From UBA7985 sp002690455 (GTDB lineage Bacteria > Pseudomonadota > Alphaproteobacteria > UBA7985): a DNA stretch of 35,076 nucleotides. Position 1 is the first letter of the stretch. The number at the start of each line of letters is the position of its first letter. Positions 1 to 6,868 of the stretch are shown in pieces. The notes beneath the pieces are model-generated. The model worked only from the letters and a program-made list of their open reading frames with translations, did no database searches and had not been told where the DNA came from. The position numbers and the translations under genes were made by a program. The stretch is from assembly GCA_965662775.1 (NCBI GenBank), contig CBFIIW010000020.1:1-35076 (forward strand). The letters are read 5' to 3'.

Positions 1-429
1 ATAGTCGTCGAACAGGATCAGCGTTCCGGGCTTTGCGCGAAGCAGACTCGTGAGGAAGCACGCAACACGGAAGCGGCCATCGATTAGCACAAAATCAGGA
101 TCGAATTCCTCACTCCATGGTGCATTAAAGTAGTCAGAAAAGCGCGCTCGGGCTTCATAAGAGACGGGAAATCCCCATTCGCGAACAGGTCCAAGGTCCA
201 CGTGGATCAGCGTCGTCTGGGCCTGTTGCTGGTCCGAGAGTTGGTCTGCTAGGTGGTTTTTCCATTGTTCAGACGTATCAACGGATCGGATTAGCTTTTC
301 TGGGGAGTTTGCCGCCGCAAGCGTGGACTGTCCCATCCCGTATTCCCCATAGCGTCGAGACCGGGAGAGTAGCGTTCGGAAAAGCGCGTCATGGCCGTCG
401 AACAGGCGTGGTCGGTCAGGATCAGTCAC
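1..429 (-). CDS. Hypothetical protein, 3' end outside the window
   Basis: An open frame of 143 codons runs off the left edge. It starts at GTG (427-429) with an AAAGG ribosome site about 6 bases ahead and an in-frame TAA four codons before the A of that site, so the start is well bounded. Near the truncated end is the stretch DFVLIDGRFRVACF, followed by a hydrophobic strand ending LILFDDY. This resembles the acidic-strand and loop region of Rossmann-like, methyltransferase-type folds seen in small uncharacterised alphaproteobacterial proteins. No signal peptide or membrane segment is visible. A role in glycan or envelope modification is possible but unproven. That a real gene is present is fairly sure; the function is not assigned. 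Confidence 0.6.
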   Translation of the reverse strand, partial: MTDPDRPRLFDGHDALFRTLLSRSRRYGEYGMGQSTLAAANSPEKLIRSVDTSEQWKNHLADQLSDQQQAQTTLIHVDLGPVREWGFPVSYEARARFSDYFNAPWSEEFDPDFVLIDGRFRVACFLTSLLRAKPGTLILFDDY

Positions 430-658
430 TGGGAACCTTTGCGCTTAGTTCTGAGGGGGCTTGTCATGCTTGGATTGGGATGTAAAGAAAAGCTAGCCCG
501 TTGCCATGTTTAGGTGTCACAAAAAACGCTACCCCCGGTGTTTTGCGAGACGGGGGGTGTTGGGCCAAATAGCACCGAGTTTCCCCAATCGTGGGTACTA
601 TGTGGGTACTAGCCCATGCTCGCAGCAGCTCGTAATCTTGCTAAGTCATTGAAAAGAT
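430..658. other. Intergenic stretch between the left-edge gene and the tRNA
   Basis: No convincing reading frame is visible. It holds the 5' leader of the left-edge gene, a short C-run and G-run that could pair weakly (about 531-559, no T tract), and a tandem 10-bp direct repeat at 591-611 annotated separately. Confidence 0.4.
591..611. repeat. Tandem direct repeat GTGGGTACTA x2
   Basis: GTGGGTACTA occurs at 591-600 and again at 602-611, separated by one T (11-bp period). It lies about 50 bases beyond the 3' end of the tRNA-Arg gene. Such short repeats next to tRNA genes can be arm sites of tyrosine integrases, but no integrase or second attachment site is present here, so that reading is speculative. 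Confidence 0.5.
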
Positions 659-735
<77 letters not shown>

Positions 736-752
736 GCGAGCCGACGGTGGCT

Positions 753-780
753 ATGCTACGCCGCCGTCTGTGCCAGTCTA
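753..780 (-). promoter_or_regulatory. Putative promoter of tRNA-Arg
   Basis: On the minus strand TAGACT (-35, 775-780) and TAGCAT (-10, 753-758) are 16 bases apart. Transcription would begin about 10 bases before the mature tRNA. The stretch between the -10 box and the tRNA is GC-rich, as expected of a stringently controlled stable-RNA promoter. Each box matches 4 of 6 consensus bases. Confidence 0.35.
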
Positions 781-974
781 TATCACCCCTAAACACTCTT
801 GCCCACAACCGCGCAACGCATGCCATGCATTGTCCAGTGTCAAAGCCATAAATTCCACGCTTGGCGGCTGGGCGGGGTTTGCGGTAAACAGCCTGCAGTC
901 GGTGGTTACTCTACCCTCGGGTTTGAGCAGCCTGCCCGATACGAACCGAGAACCCATTTACAGGCAGACTGACC

Positions 975-1199
975 ATGGCCCAGGCCCCGAACGCAGCCGT
1001 ATCTTCCGCGTCCCAAGCCGTCGAAGGCAAAGACGCCGTCATGGTGACCAGTCGTATGGTATCCTGCGATGGCGGTGGCGGTGTGCTGGGGCACCCGAAA
1101 ACCTTCTATACCATCGGCGATGAGGGTTCAGTCACCTGCGGCTATTGTGGGAAGGTATTTGTGCTCGACCCCAGCGCACCCGCTGATAGTGGCCACTAA
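975..1199 (+). CDS. Zinc-finger domain protein, zf-CHCC (NDUFS6-like)
   Basis: This is a 74-residue protein. The last 45 residues carry a C-x8-H-x14-C-x2-C zinc site (Cys31, His40, Cys55, Cys58) with the conserved core GHPKTFYTIG and CGYCGKVFVL. That is the zf-CHCC family related to the NDUFS6 subunit of mitochondrial complex I and widespread in alphaproteobacteria. The family is thought to bind zinc and to be linked to complex I maturation; in bacteria this is mostly inferred. The first 25 residues are Ala/Ser-rich and probably disordered. The gene is free-standing: 239 bases separate it from the tRNA and lysA converges on it from the right. Confidence 0.88.
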   Translation: MAQAPNAAVSSASQAVEGKDAVMVTSRMVSCDGGGGVLGHPKTFYTIGDEGSVTCGYCGKVFVLDPSAPADSGH

Positions 1200-1275
1200 A
1201 CCCGGCCAACACCAGTCTCGCGTTTCAATGTAGGTTGCCGCAGATCACGAAAGACGCATCGGGCACCTGCGCAGG

Positions 1276-2577
1276 TTACAGCGTCTGTTCTCGCGCAATC
1301 ATGTCTTCATCGCTGATTGCCGGACGGATCAACCGTGCCGTGCCGTCGCTTTCGAGCAGCACTTCTGCGGGAAGCGCTCGGCCATTGTAGTGATTGGCCA
1401 GTACCGCACAGTATGCACCGGCGGTGCAGAAGGCCAGTTGTGCCCCCTCGTCCAATGGCGGCAACAGGCGTTGCTTGGCAAAGACATCCGTGCTCTCGCA
1501 AATCGGTCCGGCGAGGTCTTGCGGTACGGTTGCAACCTCGGAATGCATCAGCGGTAGCACGTGATGATAAGCGTCATAGAGCGCTGGTCGCATGAGGTCG
1601 TTCATACCCGCATTGAGCAGCAGAAAACGGTGGTCGTAGCTGTTTTTGGTATAAACAACATCGGCGATCATCACCCCGGCATTGCCTACCAGAAAGCGCC
1701 CAGGCTCCATAATGATTGGCAGGTCTAGCGGACCCAAGTGTTCGACCGCCGCAGCAGCGAGGTCCACCGGGTCAGGGCCTGAACCGTCGTCGGGGCTGTA
1801 GGGGATGCCCAGACCGCCGCCCATGTCTAATCGCTGAAGCCGGGTCCCTTGCTCTTCCGCCAGATGCCGGGTGAGGTCCGCAAGCCGGCGGTAGGCGTCG
1901 GCAAAGGGCTGTATCTTCAGTAGCTGGCTACCGATATGCATGGCCAGCGCTTCTAACCTGACGTGGGATAGGGCTTCCATCTGACTCACCAGTGCCGGAA
2001 TATCGTCAAAGGGCAGGCCAAACTTGTTTCCGCGCGTGCCGGTGGTAATTTTAGCGAGTGTGTGAGCGTCGACATCCGGGTTGACACGCAGTGCGACGGG
2101 CGCGGTCTTTCCCATTCGGCCAGCGGCGGCATTGAGCGCTTCCAATTCCGCCCAGCTTTCTACGTTGAACTGCAGAATGCCTGCTTCTAGCCCGGCTTCG
2201 AGCTCGGTCGGCTGCTTGGCGACTCCGGCAAAGACGATTTTCTCCGGCGACACGCCACCGGCCAGCGCCCGCTTCAACTCACCGGCCGAGACCACGTCGG
2301 CACCGACGCCATGGCTGGCAACATGGGCGATGACATGCGTGTTCATGTTGGCCTTTACCGCATAGCAAATCAACGGGTCTAGCCGCGCAAACGCGGTCTG
2401 CAGGCGCTGGATCTGTTCGCTGATATGGGCGGCGGAATAGACGTACAGCGGCGAGCCATACTGAGCTGTCAGCGGTGCCAGCGGGACACCAGAAAGCTGC
2501 AACACGCCATCGGCGTCATAGCTCAGAGGGCCGAAAGGACGCGGTGCCAGAGCGTTTTCAGGGGAAACAACAGACAT
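1276..2577 (-). CDS. lysA: Diaminopimelate decarboxylase
   Basis: This 433-residue PLP enzyme decarboxylates meso-diaminopimelate to L-lysine, the last step of lysine synthesis. It has the fold-type III (alanine racemase-like) layout: the PLP lysine in CYAVKAN (Lys75), HIGSQ at 214-218, the phosphate-binding DMGGGLGIPY (251-260), EPGR (291-294) and the active-site cysteine in GPICESTDVF (Cys360) supplied across the dimer. Length is normal for the family. Its ATG shares one base with the lptM stop (TGATG), so it is translationally coupled and the last gene of argH-lptM-lysA. This gene order is common in proteobacteria. Confidence 0.97.
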   Translation of the reverse strand: MSVVSPENALAPRPFGPLSYDADGVLQLSGVPLAPLTAQYGSPLYVYSAAHISEQIQRLQTAFARLDPLICYAVKANMNTHVIAHVASHGVGADVVSAGELKRALAGGVSPEKIVFAGVAKQPTELEAGLEAGILQFNVESWAELEALNAAAGRMGKTAPVALRVNPDVDAHTLAKITTGTRGNKFGLPFDDIPALVSQMEALSHVRLEALAMHIGSQLLKIQPFADAYRRLADLTRHLAEEQGTRLQRLDMGGGLGIPYSPDDGSGPDPVDLAAAAVEHLGPLDLPIIMEPGRFLVGNAGVMIADVVYTKNSYDHRFLLLNAGMNDLMRPALYDAYHHVLPLMHSEVATVPQDLAGPICESTDVFAKQRLLPPLDEGAQLAFCTAGAYCAVLANHYNGRALPAEVLLESDGTARLIRPAISDEDMIAREQTL

Positions 2578-2774
2578 CAGACAAGCGCCATCTCAATCTC
2601 GGGATAGGGAGTCAGCAGCGCTGGCGAAAGCGCCGCAACCGGGTGAGGGTCGCCTTTACGACCGCAACCGGTTAGACCGCCGCAGGCCAGCAAAAGCGCC
2701 GGTACCGCGACGAGGATCAGCCCACGGGGCGTTAGCCGCACAGGGGGAGAATTGCGGCACACAGGCATGGTCAT
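2577..2774 (-). CDS. lptM: LptM-type small lipoprotein (LPS translocon assembly)
   Basis: This 65-residue lipoprotein has a hydrophobic segment (about 18-33) leading into a lipobox LTGC. Cys37 would be the lipidated residue, followed at once by GRKGDPHP. The signature (CG-x-K-G-P/D just after the lipid cysteine) is that of the LptM/YifL family, which in Escherichia coli assists oxidative maturation of the LptD/E lipopolysaccharide translocon. It overlaps the argH stop by four bases and the lysA start by one, the usual lptM position in proteobacteria. Function is by family and context only. A second ATG two codons in is an alternative start. Confidence 0.85.
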   Translation of the reverse strand: MTMPVCRNSPPVRLTPRGLILVAVPALLLACGGLTGCGRKGDPHPVAALSPALLTPYPEIEMALV

Positions 2775-4135
2775 AGTTGCGACCGTGCAGCGGCGATGGC
2801 CTCGCGCACCCGGTCTGGCGCAGTGCCGCCAAAGGATTGCCGCGACGCCACAGACGCCTCGACGCTCAGCACCTCAAATATCGCGACGGTGATTCCATCA
2901 TGGACGGATTGCAGATCCTCCAACGACAGTTCATCAAGTCTGACGGCCTTTTTATCTGCGAGTGCCACCAGTCTGCCGGTCACATGGTGCGCTTCGCGGA
3001 ATGGCAGGCTGAGTGTCCGCACCAGCCAATCAGCGAGGTCGGTAGCGGTGAGGTGCCCCTTTTGGCAGGCTGCGCGCATGGCGTCGCGCTCAGGCCGGAA
3101 ATCAGCGACCAGTCCCACTGCTGCGGCGAGTGACAGCTCGATTGCATCAGCGGCTAGAAAGGTCACTTCCTTATCTTCCTGCATGTCCTTGGAGTAGGCC
3201 AGAGGCAGCCCCTTCATCGTCAGCAGCAGGCTGGTAAAGGCGCCGAAGATCCGTCCAATTTTGGCCCGAAGCAGTTCTGCTGCGTCGGGATTGCGCTTTT
3301 GCGGCATGATTGACGAACCTGTCGACCAAGCATCCGTGAAGCTGATGAAACCAAATGCAGCCGACGACCAGACCACCATTTCTTCGGCAATCCGCGAGAG
3401 GTGCGTGGCGAGGATCGATGCGGCAGCAAGGTATTCCAGCGCAAAATCACGCGCCGATACCGAGTCCAGCGAGTTTCGGGTCGGGCCGTCGAAGCCCAGC
3501 GCCTGAGCGGTCATATCCCGGTCCAGCGGGTACGGCGTTCCGGCCAGTGCCGCTGCTCCCAGTGGGCTTTCATTCAGGCGTTTACGCGCGTCGGCAAAGC
3601 GGCTCCGGTCGCGGCTGAACATCTCGACATAGGCCAGCAGGTGATGCCCGAGCGTGACGGGTTGGGCAGGCTGAAGATGGGTGAAACCAGGTAAGATGGT
3701 ATCCACCTCGGCCTCGGCGCGGTCGAGGAGGCCCCCAATCAGGGCCGCCAGGCCAGCGTCAACGCGGTCGATAGAATCCCGGACCCACAGTCGAAAGTCA
3801 GTTGCCACCTGATCATTGCGTGAGCGGCCAGTGTGCAGTCGTCCTGCAGGCTCACCGACGATTTCTTTCAACCGGGCTTCGACATTCATGTGAATGTCTT
3901 CGAGCTCTCGCCTGAATGTGAGCAGACCTTGAGCGATTTCGTCAGCTACCTTAACAAGGCCGTCGTCGATGGCCGCTGCGTCCGCATCTGAGATAATCCC
4001 TTGCTTAGCCAGCATCCGGGCATGGGCGCGTGAACCGTCGATATCCTGCTTTGCCATGCGCTGATCGACGTCGATCGAGGCGTTGATCGCCTCCATCACC
4101 GCGTCGGGGCCACTGGTAAAGCGACCGCCCCACAT
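2771..4135 (-). CDS. argH: Argininosuccinate lyase
   Basis: From the chosen start this is a 454-residue enzyme that cleaves argininosuccinate to arginine and fumarate. Conserved landmarks are HTGRSRNDQV (101-110), THLQPAQP (152-159) and the fumarase/ASL superfamily signature GSSIMPQKRNP (273-283). The frame is open to a TTG at 4210, which would add 25 residues overlapping the divergent tlpA-like start. I prefer ATG 4133-4135 because family members normally begin at or just before MWGGRF and because a candidate promoter overlaps the longer start. There is no strong ribosome site. First gene of the operon with lptM and lysA. Confidence 0.95.
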   Translation of the reverse strand: MWGGRFTSGPDAVMEAINASIDVDQRMAKQDIDGSRAHARMLAKQGIISDADAAAIDDGLVKVADEIAQGLLTFRRELEDIHMNVEARLKEIVGEPAGRLHTGRSRNDQVATDFRLWVRDSIDRVDAGLAALIGGLLDRAEAEVDTILPGFTHLQPAQPVTLGHHLLAYVEMFSRDRSRFADARKRLNESPLGAAALAGTPYPLDRDMTAQALGFDGPTRNSLDSVSARDFALEYLAAASILATHLSRIAEEMVVWSSAAFGFISFTDAWSTGSSIMPQKRNPDAAELLRAKIGRIFGAFTSLLLTMKGLPLAYSKDMQEDKEVTFLAADAIELSLAAAVGLVADFRPERDAMRAACQKGHLTATDLADWLVRTLSLPFREAHHVTGRLVALADKKAVRLDELSLEDLQSVHDGITVAIFEVLSVEASVASRQSFGGTAPDRVREAIAAARSQL

Positions 4136-4180
4136 GCTGTTAGCGCCGTCATCATCGGCAGCGCGCAAACAAGTAGAAAA

Positions 4181-4210
4181 AATATGGTTTGGACAAATCT
4201 GCATGACCAA
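4181..4210 (-). promoter_or_regulatory. Putative promoter of argH-lptM-lysA
   Basis: On the minus strand TTGGTC (4205-4210) and CATATT (4181-4186) are 18 bases apart. Transcription would begin near 4174, leaving about 40 bases of leader before the argH ATG at 4135. The 67-base gap between argH and the divergent tlpA-like gene must hold promoters for both directions. No clear plus-strand promoter was found. Confidence 0.3.
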
Positions 4211-4862
4211 CAGCTATAGCGCTTCGCTGGACCGTCGCAACCTTCTAAGGCATCTGAGCGCAGCGGGTCTGGGCGTCGCTGTGGGCAGCCTAGGCCTGAC
4301 ACGTGCCGCTTTCGGGCAATCGGCACCGCCTAGGCTTGGGCGGTTTGCGCCCGGTGGCGACTTCCTGACTGCACCGCCCGGATTGATGGCACCGGATCGA
4401 GTGCAAATGGAAAGCGGCATCATTCAACCGCTGGCGTTTTACGACCGGGAAGGACGAGAAATCTTTCTCTCTGCCTATCGCGGGGTAGTAACGCTGGTCC
4501 AATTCTGGCGCACGCGCTGCCACGGCTGTCAGGAAGAAGTTCCTGCGCTTGACCGTCTCGCCGGAGAACGCAAAGGGACAAAGTTCAAGCTGTTGCCAAT
4601 TGCCTTATCCGAGGACAGCCTCGCCGATATCGACCGGTTCTACGCGCGACATGGCATTCGTCATCTCGACGTTCTGCGCGATACAACGTCATTCGTCTTT
4701 GAGCTCATGGCGCCCGTACACCCGCGCTTTCAGGTCAAAGCCACGCCGACGACTATGCTGATCGGCGCCGACGGGCATATCTTGGGCGCTTACGTTGGGG
4801 TTGCCGGTTGGGACCGGCCAGCTGGACGTGCGCTGCTGAACCACTACATAAGCCGGGCTTAA
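4203..4862 (+). CDS. Tat-exported TlpA-like thioredoxin-fold protein (first of three)
   Basis: This 219-residue protein starts at ATG 4203, giving a twin-arginine signal peptide: LDRRNLLRHL at 9-18, a hydrophobic core to about residue 35 and probable cleavage near 38-40. The mature part has a TlpA/ResA-type thioredoxin fold with FWRTRCHGC (active-site Cys106 and Cys109) and the cis-proline loop ATPTT. The usual TlpA context W-A-x-W-C is replaced by W-R-T-R-C. Family members reduce periplasmic disulfides, for instance in cytochrome c maturation; the partner here is unknown. It diverges from argH and is followed by a clear paralog. An earlier in-frame ATG at 4083 would bury the Tat signal and run over argH. 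Confidence 0.85.
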   Translation: MTNSYSASLDRRNLLRHLSAAGLGVAVGSLGLTRAAFGQSAPPRLGRFAPGGDFLTAPPGLMAPDRVQMESGIIQPLAFYDREGREIFLSAYRGVVTLVQFWRTRCHGCQEEVPALDRLAGERKGTKFKLLPIALSEDSLADIDRFYARHGIRHLDVLRDTTSFVFELMAPVHPRFQVKATPTTMLIGADGHILGAYVGVAGWDRPAGRALLNHYISRA

Positions 4863-4891
4863 CCGCCGTGACCGCTGAAAGGGCTAGAGCC

Positions 4892-5560
4892 ATGACGCCT
4901 ACTGTTCCTTTTACCAACCTAGACCGCCGTTCTCTGCTGGGCCGTGCTGGGAAGCTAGGCATGGGCGCAGGGGCGCTTTTGGCTGCACCGCATCTTGCCT
5001 TAGGGGACGGGCAGAACGCCAGTTTCCCTCCGCTGTCCGGGAAGTTCGCCTCGGCCTACTACATGCAATTCCAGCCGGGCGTGCCGGTTCCGACGAGCGT
5101 ACAGGCACAGGGCTATACCTTCCCGATTGAATGGTACGGTACAGATGGGCGGGCTCGGACAATCGCGGACTATCGCGGCAAGGTAACTCTGATAGAGTTC
5201 TGGCGGACCCGCTGTGGTGCCTGCGCGCACGAAGTTCCGGCGCTGGATGCCCTCGCTCCGCAGCTCGAAGGGCCCAATTTCCAGATCATCGCCATTGCGC
5301 TCAAAGAAGACAGCTTGACGGATATCGAGCGCTTCTATGCCCGGTATAACATCCGAAACCTCGAAATTCTGCACGATCGCGATCATCTAGCGTTCAGCCA
5401 GATTGCGCCTGCGCACCCCTACTACGGTGTTCGTTCCACCCCGACCACGGTTTTAGTCGATCCTCGGGGCAACTACATCTCAGCCTATTCGGGCGTGCCG
5501 GGCTGGGAGCAGCCGGAGGGCATCACACTGCTGAAGTGGACCATCGAGAATGCCTCATGA
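4892..5560 (+). CDS. Tat-exported TlpA-like thioredoxin-fold protein (second of three)
   Basis: This 222-residue protein starts at ATG 4892, with GAAAGGG about 8 bases upstream. It has a twin-arginine signal LDRRSLLGRAG (10-20) and a hydrophobic run to about 37. The active site is FWRTRCGAC (Cys108, Cys111) and the cis-proline loop is STPTT. Downstream of the active site it closely tracks the first protein (EVPALD, IALxEDSLxDIxRFYARxxIR, a GW near the end), so the pair are tandem duplicates. Gap to the first gene is 29 bases; overlap with the third is 11. A periplasmic thiol-disulfide role is inferred. An in-frame start at 4808 inside the previous gene is rejected because it would precede the signal peptide by 28 residues. 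Confidence 0.85.
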   Translation: MTPTVPFTNLDRRSLLGRAGKLGMGAGALLAAPHLALGDGQNASFPPLSGKFASAYYMQFQPGVPVPTSVQAQGYTFPIEWYGTDGRARTIADYRGKVTLIEFWRTRCGACAHEVPALDALAPQLEGPNFQIIAIALKEDSLTDIERFYARYNIRNLEILHDRDHLAFSQIAPAHPYYGVRSTPTTVLVDPRGNYISAYSGVPGWEQPEGITLLKWTIENAS

Positions 5561-6131
5561 TAGGAGCAGGGAGACTGCAGGTTTGCGGCGAACCCTGATC
5601 GTCGCCCTTTGCTTGCTCAGCACCGCTGGCTTGAGCGCCCGAATGGGACACGCCGAGGGCTTTAGCGGGCTGGAAATCCTGCCCTTGCCCGTGATGCCAG
5701 AGGATGCGCCCGGACCTCGCGGCACTGATGGAACCCCGATCCCGCTGTCAGGTGCGCCGGTAACGGTGCTGAATTTCTGGGCGACCTGGTGCGCGCCCTG
5801 TATCGCAGAACTTCCTACGCTGATTGCGCTGGATGAGGCGCTGAGTGACCGGGGGCTGCGCGTTGTGGCGGCATCGCTGGACCGCTCGCTGGAGCAAATG
5901 GACGACTTCTGGCAACAGCAGGGCTGGGGAGACGAGGTCGAGGTTGGTCTGGATGAGCGCGGCGCGCTGTTCCGGGCGTTTGGTAGCGACGCGCTGGGTG
6001 CGCGGGGGGTGCCGTACACGGCAATTCTCAATGCTGAAGGAGCAGTCGTGAGCTGGTTCGTCGGCGATACTGACTGGGCAGATACAGCGGTGATCGCCTA
6101 CTTCGACGGGCTGCTGAACGCCAGCAAGTGA
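5550..6131 (+). CDS. TlpA-family thiol:disulfide oxidoreductase (third of three)
   Basis: This 193-residue protein has a Sec-type signal: basic LRR, a hydrophobic stretch (about 15-30) and probable cleavage after GHA (35). The active site is the classical FWATWCAPC (Cys81, Cys84) and the cis-proline loop is GVPYT. This is the standard TlpA type, a membrane-proximal periplasmic reductant that in other bacteria helps cytochrome oxidase or cytochrome c assembly. It overlaps the preceding gene by 11 bases, so the two are probably co-translated. It converges on chaC 42 bases away. Its export route differs from its two neighbours (Sec rather than Tat), and its WCxxC context is canonical. Confidence 0.9.
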   Translation: MPHDRSRETAGLRRTLIVALCLLSTAGLSARMGHAEGFSGLEILPLPVMPEDAPGPRGTDGTPIPLSGAPVTVLNFWATWCAPCIAELPTLIALDEALSDRGLRVVAASLDRSLEQMDDFWQQQGWGDEVEVGLDERGALFRAFGSDALGARGVPYTAILNAEGAVVSWFVGDTDWADTAVIAYFDGLLNASK

Positions 6132-6173
6132 TCTCACTCGCTTCAGCCTGACCCGCAACCGGGCCTGAGCTAC

Positions 6174-6830
6174 TTAACCAGATTGCCCCGCCATGATCGC
6201 CCTGACCCGGCGTTCTAGCGTCGTCAGCCTCCTGGGATTGACGCCCACTGCGCGCAGGCCCGCATTGAGGTTGAACAGGTAGTCGGCGTTGCTGCCGTTC
6301 TTGCCCGAACATCGTGCGAGCACTGCAGCGACAGCCGGTTCATCCAGCGACAGCAAGGAATGCGACCCGTTGGGGACGACAAAGGTCAGTGCTTCGAAGG
6401 GAGCGCTATTCGCTGCGGTAGGATGGACCGGCAGCCATCGGGGCATATACCCCTCGTGGCGAAGTTCCCGATCCTCCAGATACGCGAGGACCGTATCGGC
6501 ATCGTGGGCACTCACGCGGTGTGCAACCCCGACAACCTGTCCCCCCGGGCGCAGGCCCACGACGAGACCGGGATCGGCCGGCGTGCCACGATACACCGCG
6601 GAGCGGACGCAAAACCGACGGTGATAACCACGTAACCGGACGGCCCTGCTTTCTTTTGTTTCAAAGCCCGGGTTCCAGATCAGAGAGCCGTAGCCGAAGA
6701 CCCAGAAATCGCAGTTAGGTCGGGGAATGAAGGCCGGAATGGCGGTCCCTGCGGGAGTTGGTCCCCGTAAAGGGTCAAATTTGATCACGCGAAAACCTGC
6801 TTTAGAAATTGAGCTTCCTCCTGCCATCAT
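6174..6830 (-). CDS. chaC: ChaC-type glutathione-specific gamma-glutamylcyclotransferase
   Basis: This 218-residue protein is of the gamma-glutamylcyclotransferase fold. The substrate loop FGYGSLIWNPGF lies at 45-56, RGYHRRFC at 67-74, and the catalytic glutamate region YLEDRELRHEGY at 117-128 (Glu122 the likely acid/base). ChaC enzymes split glutathione into 5-oxoproline and Cys-Gly. The first about 40 residues are extra and low in conservation. The ATG at 6830 follows a 12-bp palindrome without a ribosome site, while GTG at 6788 has GCAGG suitably placed and may be the true start. It diverges from the DUF2125 gene; these two are common neighbours in alphaproteobacteria. Confidence 0.88.
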   Translation of the reverse strand: MMAGGSSISKAGFRVIKFDPLRGPTPAGTAIPAFIPRPNCDFWVFGYGSLIWNPGFETKESRAVRLRGYHRRFCVRSAVYRGTPADPGLVVGLRPGGQVVGVAHRVSAHDADTVLAYLEDRELRHEGYMPRWLPVHPTAANSAPFEALTFVVPNGSHSLLSLDEPAVAAVLARCSGKNGSNADYLFNLNAGLRAVGVNPRRLTTLERRVRAIMAGQSG

Positions 6831-6842
6831 TTATGCGCATAA
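6831..6842. promoter_or_regulatory. 12-bp perfect palindrome between chaC and the DUF2125 gene
   Basis: TTATGCGCATAA is a perfect dyad, placed immediately upstream of the annotated chaC ATG in a divergent gap of only about 38 bases. It has the form of an operator for a dimeric regulator, but no regulator gene is nearby and the site matches no binding site I can name with confidence. Confidence 0.3.
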
Positions 6843-6868
6843 CAGCGGGGATTTGAGAAGGGATGTAC

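Noticed and set aside
531..559. C-run/G-run pairing as an intrinsic terminator
   Set aside because: The stem is only about six pairs with a 16-base loop, and no T-run follows.
4136..4210. TTG start that would lengthen ArgH by 25 residues
   Set aside because: Family members start close to MWGGRF, and the extension overlaps the divergent gene and likely promoter.
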